The translations under genes and the position numbers were made by a program. From the NCBI GenBank assembly GCA_946479035.1, contig CAMLDW010000005.1:28318-92317 (forward strand): a stretch of DNA of 64,000 bases, in the 5' to 3' direction. The stretch's first letter is position 1; each line of letters begins with the position of its first letter. Shown here piece by piece: positions 1-8,306 of the stretch. The DNA is from an uncultured Chthonomonadaceae bacterium (GTDB lineage Bacteria > Armatimonadota > Fimbriimonadia > Fimbriimonadales > Fimbriimonadaceae). The notes below the pieces were generated by a model. The model was not told the origin of the DNA and searched no databases. It was given only the letters and a program-made list of their open reading frames with translations.

Positions 1-2
1 GC

Positions 3-2411
3 AAGGACTCGGGCTGGATCGTGTACCGCCCCGAGCCGCCCAAGCCAGAGCCGCCCAAGCCCGAGACCAAGCCGACAGAAGGCCAGCCACAGGAGCCGCC
101 CAAACAAGAAGGGCCACAGAAGAAGAAAGGGCACGGCGACGGCAGCACGATCGTCGCGCGCAACCTGGCGACCGGCGAGGAGGTCAAGTTCGAGAACGTC
201 GGCAGCTTCGATACCGACGAGAGCGGCACCAGGCTCTTTTTCGTCCACACCCCCAAGGGCGTCGAGGGCCACGGCGTGTTCGTATACGACTTCGCGAGCA
301 AGTCTCAGCGCCCGATCATAGAGGGCCTCGCGCAGTACACGAAGCTCGCACTGAGCGAGGACGGCAAGCGCATCGCAGTCCTCACAGACAAGGACGACTA
401 CCAGGCCGAGAAGCCGTCGTTCAGCGTCTATTGGGCCGAAACGGGCCGCGGAGGCGCCAAGCGCGCAGCGCACGAAGGCGACAAGGGGATCCCGGAAGGC
501 TGGTACGTCCCGCCGACCTCCACCATCCGGTGGAGCAAGGACGCGAGCCGCCTGGTCCTCTCGACGGTGACCAAGCCGCCGAAGGACGAAAAGAAGGACG
601 AGACCCCCGACGACGAGAAGGTCAGCCTCGACGTCTGGACCTACCACGACGTCGAGCTGCAACCGCAGCAGCTCCTGCGCGCTGTGCAGGAGCGCAACCG
701 GACGTACGAGGCGGTCTGCACGGTCTCAACGGGCGACATCGTCCAGATCGAAACGCCTGAGCACCCCATCGTCCTGCTTCCGCGAGATGGGAACGGCGAC
801 TGGGGCCTCGCGACCGAAGAGCAGTTCGCCGGGGCGGGAGAATCGCCCAGCGACGTCTACGCGGTCGACCTGCGCAGCGGGCGCGCGCGCGCGCTCATGA
901 CCAGCTTTTACGGCAGCGTCTCCTTCAGCCCGACCGGCAGATGGCTGTACGGATTCGACATGTCCAGTTCCGAGGCGTTCGTCATGGATCCCAAGACCGG
1001 GAAAAAGACGGTCCTCAACTCGCGCTTCCCGAACCCGATCTACGACACCCACGACGACCACCCGTTCGGCGCCGGCCCTTACGGCACCGCGGGATGGAGC
1101 CAGGACGACGGCACCGTCTACGTCTACGACGAGTTCGACGTCTGGGCGCTCGACCTGAACAAGGACAAGCCTGCCGAGTGCGTCACAGGAGGCTACGGCC
1201 GACAGTGGAACGCGCGCCTTCGTTACGACTCGGTGGACGCGGAAGAGAAGTTCATCGACCCAGGGAAGCCCGCCTACCTTGACGCCTTCGAACCCAAAAC
1301 GAAAAAGTCCGGGTTCATGCTCACGACCTTCGGCGCGCGCGCCTATCCGGAAAAACTGGTGATGGCGGACGCAGTGTTCAGCGGCCTCTCCAAGGCCCGC
1401 GACGCAGATGTGTTCGTCTATCAGCGCGAGACCGTCGCCGACTACCGCGACGCCTACCTCGCCAGGACCAGGCTCGAAGGCGGCAGGAGGGCTTCGGACG
1501 CCAACCCGCAGACCCACGATTACGTCTGGCCCACGGTCGAGCTCGTCGAGTGGCGCTCGGGCGACGGCGTTCCGCTGCAAGGGCTCCTCTATCGGCCCGA
1601 CGACTTCGATCCCACCAAGAAGTACCCGATGGTGACCTACTTCTACGAGCAGTCGTCGGACACGATGCACCGCTACCAGACGCCCGCGCCCAGCGCGAGC
1701 ACGATCAACATCTCCTACTTCGTCAGCAACGGCTACTGCGTGTTCGTGCCGGACATCCCGTACAAGGTCGGCTATCCCGGCGAGAGCGCGGTCAGCGCGA
1801 TCGTCAGCGGCGTGAACCACGTCCTCGACATGGGCTTCGTCGACCCCAAGCGCCTCGGCATCCAGGGCCAGTCCTGGGGCGGCTACCAGGTCGCCTACCT
1901 GGTCACGGAGACGGACATGTTCGCCTGCGCCGAGGCGGGGGCGCCCGTCAGCGACATGTTCAGCGCTTACGGCGGCATCCGCTGGGGCGCGGGCGTCGTG
2001 AGGCAATTGCAGTACGAGCAGGGTCAGAGCCGGATCGGCGGTACGCCGTGGGAGACGCCGCTGCGCTACCTCGAGAACTCGCCCGTGTTCTTCGCCGACA
2101 AGGTCAAGACCCCGCTGATGATCATGCACAACGACGCCGACGGGTCCGTGCCCTGGTGGCAGAGCATCGAGTACTTCACCGCGCTCTGGCGAATGCACAA
2201 GCCGGTCTGGATGGTCGTGTACAACGGCGAGGACCACAACCTGGTCCAGCGCAAGAACCGCAAGGACCTCTCCGTCAGGCTCTCGCAGTTCTTCGACCAC
2301 TTCCTCAAGGACGCCCCGATGCCCGAGTGGATGGCCGATGGCATCCCCGCCGCCAAAAAGGGCACGACCTACGGGTTCGAGGTTCCGAAGGAGAAGAAAG
2401 GAGGCAACTGA
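3..2411 (+). CDS. S9-family prolyl oligopeptidase-like serine peptidase (5' truncated by window edge)
   Basis: Secreted-type S9 peptidase: an N-terminal beta-propeller and a C-terminal alpha/beta-hydrolase domain that cuts peptides. The frame is open to the left edge of the window, so the GTG at 21 is only the first in-window start and the true N-terminus is missing. The nucleophile is in GQSWGGY (Ser about 618, counted from position 21), with Asp about 707 in DADGSV and His about 739 in GEDHN. A Pro/Glu/Lys-rich stretch (about residues 4-40, PEPPKP repeats) interrupts the first propeller blades and looks like a low-complexity insertion. The stop overlaps by one base the ATG of the broken S10 copy (TGATG), so S9 and S10 were probably a translationally coupled pair. 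A full-length paralogue lies at 13990-16731. Confidence 0.9.
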   Translation, partial: KDSGWIVYRPEPPKPEPPKPETKPTEGQPQEPPKQEGPQKKKGHGDGSTIVARNLATGEEVKFENVGSFDTDESGTRLFFVHTPKGVEGHGVFVYDFASKSQRPIIEGLAQYTKLALSEDGKRIAVLTDKDDYQAEKPSFSVYWAETGRGGAKRAAHEGDKGIPEGWYVPPTSTIRWSKDASRLVLSTVTKPPKDEKKDETPDDEKVSLDVWTYHDVELQPQQLLRAVQERNRTYEAVCTVSTGDIVQIETPEHPIVLLPRDGNGDWGLATEEQFAGAGESPSDVYAVDLRSGRARALMTSFYGSVSFSPTGRWLYGFDMSSSEAFVMDPKTGKKTVLNSRFPNPIYDTHDDHPFGAGPYGTAGWSQDDGTVYVYDEFDVWALDLNKDKPAECVTGGYGRQWNARLRYDSVDAEEKFIDPGKPAYLDAFEPKTKKSGFMLTTFGARAYPEKLVMADAVFSGLSKARDADVFVYQRETVADYRDAYLARTRLEGGRRASDANPQTHDYVWPTVELVEWRSGDGVPLQGLLYRPDDFDPTKKYPMVTYFYEQSSDTMHRYQTPAPSASTINISYFVSNGYCVFVPDIPYKVGYPGESAVSAIVSGVNHVLDMGFVDPKRLGIQGQSWGGYQVAYLVTETDMFACAEAGAPVSDMFSAYGGIRWGAGVVRQLQYEQGQSRIGGTPWETPLRYLENSPVFFADKVKTPLMIMHNDADGSVPWWQSIEYFTALWRMHKPVWMVVYNGEDHNLVQRKNRKDLSVRLSQFFDHFLKDAPMPEWMADGIPAAKKGTTYGFEVPKEKKGGN

Positions 2412-2644
2412 TGCCCGACGAGAAGGACGCCAAAAAGGAAGAAAAGAAGGACGAGCCGATCAAGTTCGAAGAAGAGAAGCCCGTCGTCACCAAGCACTCG
2501 CTCGGCGCGATGAAGTACACCGCCACCGCCGGGCGCATGCCGGTCTTCAACGAGAAGAACGAGATCGACGCGCAGGTCTTCTACATCGCCTACGTCCGCG
2601 ACGGAGTGAGGGGCAAAGAGAGGCGCCCGGTCACGTTCGTCTTC
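2411..2644 (+). repeat. 234-bp direct repeat, copy 1
   Basis: Identical at every base I compared to 4294-4527. The match begins exactly at the ATG and ends inside codon-for-codon coding sequence. The flanking bases differ on both sides. Confidence 0.93.
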
Positions 2645-2665
2645 TCGCAAGACGGGCCTGTTTGA
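2411..2665 (+). pseudogene. Truncated N-terminal copy of the S10 carboxypeptidase
   Basis: The first 78 codons are base-for-base identical to the start of the intact S10 gene at 4294. The sequence then diverges after TTCGTCTTC into seven unrelated residues and a TGA. All catalytic residues lie downstream of the break, so no activity is expected. Its ATG overlaps the stop of the S9 gene, which makes this the likely ancestral position of the S10 gene before the insertion. It may still be translated as an 84-residue lysine-rich fragment. Confidence 0.8.
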
Positions 2666-2722
2666 ACCTGAGGTACCTAGTAATAGTAGGGGGTTATCCC
2701 CCCCCCCACAAACTCGCAAGTT

Positions 2723-3046
2723 GTGTTACAGTGTCGATTAGGAGAGTCAAATGTTCAGGATTGGCGAAGTGCTAGCGTTCGGGCTGCCATCGCGCCGGGA
2801 GACCCGATCTACGGGTGCTATGCCAGCGGGACTGACTGTCTGGGCGAGTGCTACAGGCGCTCAGCGGGCACCTGGTACGTCGGGGAGTGCCAGACGTGGG
2901 TTACGACGTGTGCGCCGTACTGGGGTCCTCCGGCTCTTTTCGCGGGTGAACAGACGACGTGCGTCAATACCGCCTCGCACTGCGTCTGTGGCGATCAATG
3001 GGTAGCGATTTCGGGAACGGTCTACTACATCACTTGCTCGCCCTAG
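2723..3046 (+). CDS. Small cysteine-rich protein of unknown function, possibly frameshifted
   Basis: A short unrecognised protein with nine cysteines; after the first near the N-terminus the other eight fall in the last 75 residues (pattern YGCY, TDCLGEC, VGEC, TTCAPYW, TTCVN, CVCGD, ITC). This looks like a disulfide-rich secreted or surface peptide. The frame is open from a GTG at 2723, but that codon sits next to the likely -10. The only Shine-Dalgarno (GGAGAG) serves an ATG at 2751 in another frame, which reads MFRIGEVLAFGL and then loses any resemblance to the cysteine-rich part. A -1 shift near 2775-2795 would join that start to AIAPGDPIYGC. So either the gene is frameshifted or an unusual start is used. 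It lies in the segment between the 234-bp repeats. Confidence 0.5.
   Translation: MLQCRLGESNVQDWRSASVRAAIAPGDPIYGCYASGTDCLGECYRRSAGTWYVGECQTWVTTCAPYWGPPALFAGEQTTCVNTASHCVCGDQWVAISGTVYYITCSP
2727..2732 (+). promoter_or_regulatory. Extended -10 element (TGT-TACAGT) before the cysteine-rich gene
   Basis: TACAGT preceded by TGT. A transcript starting about seven bases later would carry the GGAGAG Shine-Dalgarno at 2741-2746 and the ATG at 2751, but not the GTG at 2723. No convincing -35 is visible. Confidence 0.4.
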
Positions 3047-3111
3047 CGGGGCAGGAGTCGTGAGGCGACCTTCGTCATCAACGCAGCAAGACGGTTCGAG
3101 GAACCCAAGAA

Positions 3112-4266
3112 ATGAACAGAGCAACTTGCATCTCGGTATTGGCGGCGCTCGCACTTATCGCGCTTCCGTACAGCGCCATGGCCCAGGTCGAAAGCGCGCG
3201 CTCGCGGCTGCTCGCGCGCGAGGACGCGCTCAAGGGCTGGAAGATCACGTGGAAACTTGAAGAGTCTTCGAAGCTGTATGCAAGGCGAGACGTGGGCGAG
3301 ATCAAGGGCATGGGAGTGCGGTTCGACTACGACGACCAGTCCTGGACCCACACGGCGGACTATGTGTTCGCGCGAGGCCAGAAGAACATGGTCGTGAACG
3401 GCACATACGCCGTATTCAACTCCGATAGGAAGGCGGTGGACAAGGTCAAGCTCGTGCTGATGTACTCCGACGGCGTCGCCGGAGCGCTGAGGTACAACAA
3501 CGTCCTGCACCCGGACAGTCCGACAGTGACCGAGTTCGTGTCCACGTCCAAGTTCGGTGCGAAGTCGAGCAATCCGCTGGACGGCTCGGCGGTGATTCTG
3601 CCGGAGGCGTTCATCTTCCTGGCCGGCTTCGCGCCGGACGGGGTGTACGGGATGAGGTGGGGCTACTCGACCGACGCCCAAGGGCGGATCGTGGCGACGG
3701 GGAAGAACTTCGACGAGGAGGACAAGATCCTCAACACGAACCTCCGTAACCACTGGACGGTCCGCATCACCTTTGACGCTGAGACCCTTTGCCCGCTCTC
3801 GGGGTCGTTCTTGCAGGAGACGACGCCGGGCGAGTCCTATGTCTGCGAGGGCTTCCAGAAGGTGGGAGACGTCGTGGTGCCGTCCAAGGTCACGATGACG
3901 CTCCGGCTCGGTCCAGACGTGCGCCCTATGTTCGACACGACCCGCGTGTGGCGCTTCGCGTCGGCCAAGCGCGTCGACGAGGTCGAGTTCCCGGTTCCGA
4001 AGGGCACCCTGGTCGGCGACTACCGGCTGGACGTGAAGGACTTGCACCTATGGCTGTTCCCGCCGAAGGGCGCGGAGCCTGTGATGTACGCGTGGGACTC
4101 GCGCCTACCGACCCTGGACGAGCTTCGAGGGATCAGGGCGGGCAAACCGCTGCCCAGACAACGCGAGCTCCCAAAGTGGGCGCTGCCCGCCTCTCTGGTT
4201 ACGGTCGGCGCCGTCTGGCTGGGCTTGGCTGTTCGCAAGCGGGCGCTCAGACGGAAGCAGGCATAG
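3112..4266 (+). CDS. Secreted, C-terminally membrane-anchored protein of unknown function
   Basis: 384 residues. Residues 1-24 are a clear signal peptide ending in AMAQ. A long extracytoplasmic domain follows, then one hydrophobic segment (about 357-374) and a basic tail (RKRALRRKQA): a type I membrane topology. The start ATG has a GAGG Shine-Dalgarno nine bases upstream. The domain is rich in beta-type sequence (RFDYDDQSWTHTADYVFA, VRITFDAETLCPLSGSF) and recalls LolA/DUF2092-like lipid-binding folds, but I do not recognise the family. It is the main cargo of the segment between the duplicated repeats. Confidence 0.75.
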   Translation: MNRATCISVLAALALIALPYSAMAQVESARSRLLAREDALKGWKITWKLEESSKLYARRDVGEIKGMGVRFDYDDQSWTHTADYVFARGQKNMVVNGTYAVFNSDRKAVDKVKLVLMYSDGVAGALRYNNVLHPDSPTVTEFVSTSKFGAKSSNPLDGSAVILPEAFIFLAGFAPDGVYGMRWGYSTDAQGRIVATGKNFDEEDKILNTNLRNHWTVRITFDAETLCPLSGSFLQETTPGESYVCEGFQKVGDVVVPSKVTMTLRLGPDVRPMFDTTRVWRFASAKRVDEVEFPVPKGTLVGDYRLDVKDLHLWLFPPKGAEPVMYAWDSRLPTLDELRGIRAGKPLPRQRELPKWALPASLVTVGAVWLGLAVRKRALRRKQA

Positions 4267-4280
4267 CGCCCTGCCGCCGG

Positions 4281-4286
4281 TATCCT
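4281..4286 (+). promoter_or_regulatory. Leaderless -10 element TATCCT of the intact S10 gene
   Basis: TATCCT, seven bases, then the ATG at 4294, with no Shine-Dalgarno between. The intact S10 copy therefore seems to have its own promoter, unlike the broken copy, which is coupled to the S9 stop. Confidence 0.5.
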
Positions 4287-4293
4287 CCGCCAC

Positions 4294-4527
4294 ATGCCCG
4301 ACGAGAAGGACGCCAAAAAGGAAGAAAAGAAGGACGAGCCGATCAAGTTCGAAGAAGAGAAGCCCGTCGTCACCAAGCACTCGCTCGGCGCGATGAAGTA
4401 CACCGCCACCGCCGGGCGCATGCCGGTCTTCAACGAGAAGAACGAGATCGACGCGCAGGTCTTCTACATCGCCTACGTCCGCGACGGAGTGAGGGGCAAA
4501 GAGAGGCGCCCGGTCACGTTCGTCTTC
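4294..4527 (+). repeat. 234-bp direct repeat, copy 2
   Basis: Second copy of 2411-2644; forms the first 78 codons of the intact S10 gene. Confidence 0.93.
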
Positions 4528-5742
4528 AACGGCGGCCCCGGCTCGCCCGCGGTCTGGCTCCACCTAGGCGCCGTCGGCCCCAAGCGCGCCAAGCTCACCG
4601 CCGACGGCTTCATGCCCAAGGGCCCCTACCGCCTAGAGGACAACCCCTCCACATGGCTCGACGAGTCTGACCTCGTGTTCATCGACCCGGTCGGCACAGG
4701 GTTCAGCCGCGCCAAGGACGAAGAGACCTCCAAGAAGGCGTGGAGCCTCACGGGCGACATCGAGTCCGTCGGCGAGTTCATCCGGCTCTGGCTCGTGCGC
4801 AACGAGCGCTGGGCCTCGCCGCTCTTCCTCGCGGGGGAGAGCTACGGCACCACGCGGGCCGCGGGGCTGGCCGGGCACCTCGTGGATCGGGGGGTCGGTT
4901 TCAACGGCATCGTGTTGATCAGCAGCATCCTCAACTTCCAGACCGCGCGGTTCGTGCAGGGCAACGACCTGCCCTACGTGCTTTTCCTTCCAACCTACGC
5001 CGCTGCGGCCTGGTACCACAAGAAGCTCGACAAGTCCTTCTCGTCGCTGCAAAAGACGGTCGAGCACGCGCGCAAGTTCGCGGGCGGCCCCTACGCCGCA
5101 GCGCTCATGAAGGGCGACGACCTCAGCAAGCGCGATTACAACCAGATGGTCAAGGAGGTCTCGCGCATCACCGGCCTCAAGGAGTCATACGTCGACGCGC
5201 GCAATTTGCGCATCCAGATCCAGGGCTTCTGTAAAGAGCTGCTGCGCGACCAGAAGCGCACCGTCGGGCGGCTCGACTCGCGCTTTAAAGGCATCAACAA
5301 GCACGTCGTCGGCGAGGAGTTCGACCACGACCCGAGCATGAGCGCGATCATGCCGCCCTACTACGCCTGCTTCAACGACTACGTCCGCACTAAGCTGGGT
5401 TACAAGACCGACCTGGTGTACGAGGTCTTCAAGGGGATCAAGAGCCCGTGGGACTGGGGCAGCGCGGGCGAAGGCCACCCTGACACCAGCGAGGCACTGC
5501 GCAAGGCGCTCAGCAAGAACCCGCACATGAAGGTGCTGGTCTGCTCAGGCTTCTACGACCTCGCCACGCCCTTCTTCGCGACCGAGTACACGCTTGCGCA
5601 CATGGGACTCGACCCCGAGGTCGCCGACAACGTCTCGGTCGGCGAGTACCCCGCCGGGCACATGATGTACATCCACGAGCCCTCGCTCAAGAAGTTCAAG
5701 GCCGACTGCGTTGGGTTCATCAGGAAGAACAAGAACGTTTGA
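4294..5742 (+). CDS. S10-family serine carboxypeptidase
   Basis: 482 residues. Removes C-terminal residues from peptides. Family landmarks: the oxyanion stretch NGGPGSPAVW (about 79-88), nucleophile Ser183 in GESYGT, Asp422 in FYDLATPF and His456 in AGHMMY. No signal peptide is visible: the N-terminus is strongly charged (about ten Lys in the first 25 residues). It is therefore either cytoplasmic or exported by an unobvious route. It was probably the operon partner of the S9 peptidase before the segment at 2645-4293 separated them. The start is fixed by the TATCCT-N7-ATG arrangement and by the end of the repeat. Confidence 0.93.
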   Translation: MPDEKDAKKEEKKDEPIKFEEEKPVVTKHSLGAMKYTATAGRMPVFNEKNEIDAQVFYIAYVRDGVRGKERRPVTFVFNGGPGSPAVWLHLGAVGPKRAKLTADGFMPKGPYRLEDNPSTWLDESDLVFIDPVGTGFSRAKDEETSKKAWSLTGDIESVGEFIRLWLVRNERWASPLFLAGESYGTTRAAGLAGHLVDRGVGFNGIVLISSILNFQTARFVQGNDLPYVLFLPTYAAAAWYHKKLDKSFSSLQKTVEHARKFAGGPYAAALMKGDDLSKRDYNQMVKEVSRITGLKESYVDARNLRIQIQGFCKELLRDQKRTVGRLDSRFKGINKHVVGEEFDHDPSMSAIMPPYYACFNDYVRTKLGYKTDLVYEVFKGIKSPWDWGSAGEGHPDTSEALRKALSKNPHMKVLVCSGFYDLATPFFATEYTLAHMGLDPEVADNVSVGEYPAGHMMYIHEPSLKKFKADCVGFIRKNKNV

Positions 5743-5743
5743 A

Positions 5744-5775
5744 CCCCTTCTCCCCTCCGGGGGAGAGGGGCTGGG
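5744..5775. repeat. CCCCTCTCC/GGAGAGGGG-type palindrome between convergent genes
   Basis: C-rich arm 5744-5756 and GGGGGAGAGGGGCTGGG arm from 5759, directly after the S10 stop. It may serve as a bidirectional terminator between the convergent S10 and DUF4015 genes. It belongs to the family found at six other places in the window. Confidence 0.6.
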
Positions 5776-5798
5776 AACCGGAGCGCGCCAAACGGTGG

Positions 5799-7010
5799 CT
5801 AAGACTTCGTGGTCGCGATCGGGGCGTTTGTCGCGGTCGGCTTGGTGCTCGCCCCAGACTGCGGCGTCGGCTTCTTCGTTTCGCCCGGCTTCGGATCCAG
5901 GTCGCTGGTGTCTTTGGGCAGCTTCCCCTCGTAAGCGTTGCCGGCGTTCCAGAGCAGGTACTCCTGTACGCCGAGCTCCTTGGTCGCCCGGATCTGCTCG
6001 CGGACCTTCTCCAGGTCGTACCCGCCGAAGGTCTGCAGCCACGGGCGCAGCGCCTTGCCCGGCACGCGCACCAAGAAGTCGTTGATGCTCTTGCTCACGA
6101 TCAGGTAGGGCTCGTCCGCCGGGACCTTGATGCCGTACTCGCCCAGGGCGAAGTGGTTCGGATACACCATCGGGCAGAGCATGTCGAACGGCTTGGGAAA
6201 GTTATCGAGGTCCTGGCCGATCCCCTGGTCCTTTGTCGTGCTGCTGCTGACGATGCCGAAGATGTCTGCGCTCAGCGCCTCCATTTTGGGAATGCGGTCA
6301 CGGATGTATTGGGCGAACTGCTCGACGACCTGCGCTTCGGTCACGCCCTCGGGCCACTCCTTCTTGGCGGGGAACACCATGCTCGACCTCTTGCCCCCGC
6401 TCGGGAAGCGCACGTAGTCGAGCTGGATTTCAGGGAAGCCCTGCTTGATCGCGTAGTCCACGATGTCGCCGATGTACTCCCAGTTCGCCTTGTTGTACGG
6501 GTCGAGCCAGGTGCGCCCGCTGCGCTCCTTCCAAGGCGTCCCGTCCGCCTTCTGCACTGCGCGCGCGGGGTCGATTTTGGGCACGAAGTTGTCTGAGAAG
6601 CAGGCGATCCGCGCGATCGGGTAGATCTGGCTGTCCTGCAGGAGCTGCATCAGCTCGTCGGGCTTCGGGACTGCCAGTTGCGTGGCTTTCGACTCCTTCA
6701 CCAGCGGGATATCGGTCGGCCAGTAGACCTCGCCCGTGTCCCGTATGTCGATGACGACGGCGTTCAGCTCGCTCGCCTTGATCAGCTCGATGATCTCAGC
6801 CCTGCGCTTCTCGGCGCCAGCAACCCAGGCCGTCATATAAAGCCCGCGGACGTGCTCAGGGCGGGGGAAGCGCGGCTTTTCCGCCCGGTTCGTCCTGGCG
6901 GCGATGGGGGTCAGCGCCGCGGCGCCGTCGGCGCTCGAAGCCTTGCGCGCCTGGCAGCCGACAGTCGCGAGCGCCGCGACCAAGACGAAATAGACCGGAA
7001 TGTTCCTCAC
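5799..7010 (-). CDS. DUF4015 putative glycoside hydrolase lipoprotein
   Basis: 403 residues. DUF4015 proteins are predicted TIM-barrel hydrolases related to GH13/GH70-like folds, with unknown substrates. Visible hallmarks are VRGLYMTAW (about 54-62), LNAVVIDIRDTGEVYW and EIQLDYVRFPSGG; the Asp in DYVRFP is the usual conserved acidic residue. The N-terminus MRNIPVYFVLVAALATVGC has a hydrophobic core and a Cys at a lipobox-like position, so a lipoprotein is likely. The C-terminus is Pro/Thr/Ser/Lys-rich. The start is a GTG. Confidence 0.85.
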   Translation of the reverse strand: MRNIPVYFVLVAALATVGCQARKASSADGAAALTPIAARTNRAEKPRFPRPEHVRGLYMTAWVAGAEKRRAEIIELIKASELNAVVIDIRDTGEVYWPTDIPLVKESKATQLAVPKPDELMQLLQDSQIYPIARIACFSDNFVPKIDPARAVQKADGTPWKERSGRTWLDPYNKANWEYIGDIVDYAIKQGFPEIQLDYVRFPSGGKRSSMVFPAKKEWPEGVTEAQVVEQFAQYIRDRIPKMEALSADIFGIVSSSTTKDQGIGQDLDNFPKPFDMLCPMVYPNHFALGEYGIKVPADEPYLIVSKSINDFLVRVPGKALRPWLQTFGGYDLEKVREQIRATKELGVQEYLLWNAGNAYEGKLPKDTSDLDPKPGETKKPTPQSGASTKPTATNAPIATTKS

Positions 7011-7094
7011 TTTGTGTGCCCGCGATGTTACTTAGGTTATCGGGCGATTGAGCGGGCAGTTTAGAGGAGAGTGTCCGATTGGTCCTGGATTGTC

Positions 7095-7127
7095 CGGACG
7101 GGCCCGGCGCGAAGCGGGGCCCGTCCG
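7095..7127. terminator. Strong GC hairpin downstream of the DUF4349 gene
   Basis: Perfect 11-bp stem (7095-7105 with 7117-7127) around an 11-base loop, ten bases past the DUF4349 stop. There is no long T run, so termination on the minus strand is inferred from position and stem strength. Confidence 0.6.
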
Positions 7128-7136
7128 AAACCGGCG

Positions 7137-8033
7137 TCACTGAGCGGCGACGGGAGGCGCGCCTTTGCGCCACCGCTTCCACAGCCACCAAAGCAGCGCC
7201 GGCGGCAGGACCCAGAACGGGCTGAAGACGACAGCCCAAGTGAGCAGGGCCACGATCCTTTGGAAGGCGCCGACAAATGTCGTCGTCGCCGCGCCGAGCG
7301 ACTGGCCGAACCAGTTCGGGTCTGAAACTGCGGCCGTCGGCACGTTCGCGTTCTGGCTCAGACTGACCTTGATCGTCGAGAGCGACGCGAGCTCGCTGAG
7401 CGACTTGCGCTGTGCGTCCATCCGCTCGATCTCGGTGCGGACCTCCGTCAGGCGGTCCTGCAAGGTCATCACGTCGTTGAGGCTGCGGCTCTGCTTGAGC
7501 ATCTCGCGGAAGGTCTCCTCCTTCGCGGCCAAGGTCTTGATCCTGGCGCTGAGGTCGACGATGTCCGCCGTGACGTCCTTGGCCTCGACCTGCTTGTGGG
7601 TGACGAGCCCAAAGCCGGCGAGGGTCGTGAGGGAGTCTTCGAACCCCGTCGAGGGCACGCGGAGCGTCATGTCGATCTTCGGGTTCGGGCCCTCGAGCGA
7701 GGAGCTGCTCGTCGTCTCGACATAGCCGCCGCCCGCTGCGACCATCTTTGTGATCTGGCGCTCGGTCTCTTCGACGCTCTTGACGCGCAGGCTGATCTCG
7801 CCGTTACGGATCACCTGCCGCTGCGACTGCTGCATCGAAGCGGTCTTCATCTCGGTCAGCGGCTGGCCCGCGTTCGAGGATGGATCGGTCGTTTTGCCTG
7901 CGGCATCGCCTCGCCGCTCTTGCATCTGGCTGTTCGATGCGCCGCTGGAAGCAGATTCATACTGGTTCGAAGCGCACCCAATGAGAACGAAGGATAGGGC
8001 CGCCAAGGGCAGCCACCTGTATTTGGTATTCAT
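7137..8033 (-). CDS. DUF4349 domain lipoprotein
   Basis: 298 residues. The ATG at 8033 (MNTKYRWL) gives a proper lipoprotein signal with lipobox LIGC, and GAGAGG lies upstream as a Shine-Dalgarno; an in-frame start 21 bases earlier is less likely. The DUF4349 region covers about residues 68-250: RQVIRNGEISLRV, a coiled-coil-like stretch (DIVDLSARIKTL to IERMDAQRKSL), then a C-terminal transmembrane segment (VALLTWAVVFSPFWVLPPAL). Members are envelope proteins of unknown role. Confidence 0.85.
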   Translation of the reverse strand: MNTKYRWLPLAALSFVLIGCASNQYESASSGASNSQMQERRGDAAGKTTDPSSNAGQPLTEMKTASMQQSQRQVIRNGEISLRVKSVEETERQITKMVAAGGGYVETTSSSSLEGPNPKIDMTLRVPSTGFEDSLTTLAGFGLVTHKQVEAKDVTADIVDLSARIKTLAAKEETFREMLKQSRSLNDVMTLQDRLTEVRTEIERMDAQRKSLSELASLSTIKVSLSQNANVPTAAVSDPNWFGQSLGAATTTFVGAFQRIVALLTWAVVFSPFWVLPPALLWWLWKRWRKGAPPVAAQ

Positions 8034-8306
8034 CGTCCGGCCTCTCGCGGGCACTGTGTAGCGTGCCGCTTGTCCCTTGTTTGTGTCGCAGAGGTGTTGC
8101 TTCGTTCACTCGCGGGCATTCCGGCCGGGGGGGTTGGTTTTTCGACGTTTTTTTTTCAGAGACCCCTGATCGGCCCGAAGTAGCCGGGGGCGAGCGCATC
8201 CCTGGCAGTCACCCTGCACCCCTATTGACTTTGACGCCAATATCGCCTAAGGGTTTTGAGTATGAATCCTTGGGACAATTGACTTACCGTCGAGGAAGGA
8301 GACCAG

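Larger units (their letters stand above)
2645..4293 (+). other. 1.65-kb segment between the two 234-bp repeats (candidate insertion)
   Basis: Holds a small cysteine-rich gene and a secreted membrane-anchored protein, and separates the S9 gene from the intact S10 gene. Its first 100 bases are richer in A/T than the neighbours and contain a run of ten C (2698-2707). I see no transposase, integrase or terminal inverted repeat, so the mechanism is unknown. A repeat-mediated assembly or strain-variation artefact is possible. Confidence 0.55.

Noticed and set aside
726..2300. A 524-residue minus-strand frame opposite the first S9 gene
   Set aside because: Low-complexity composition and no start signal; shadow of the peptidase.
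2698..2707. Run of ten C as a phase-variable promoter
   Set aside because: It lies about 20 bases before the -10, where length changes could matter, but a single run without population data is weak evidence.
8054..8306. A plus-strand promoter from TTGACT at 8225 with an unannotated gene
   Set aside because: No good -10 at the right distance and no plausible reading frame downstream; the dehydrogenase occupies the other strand.
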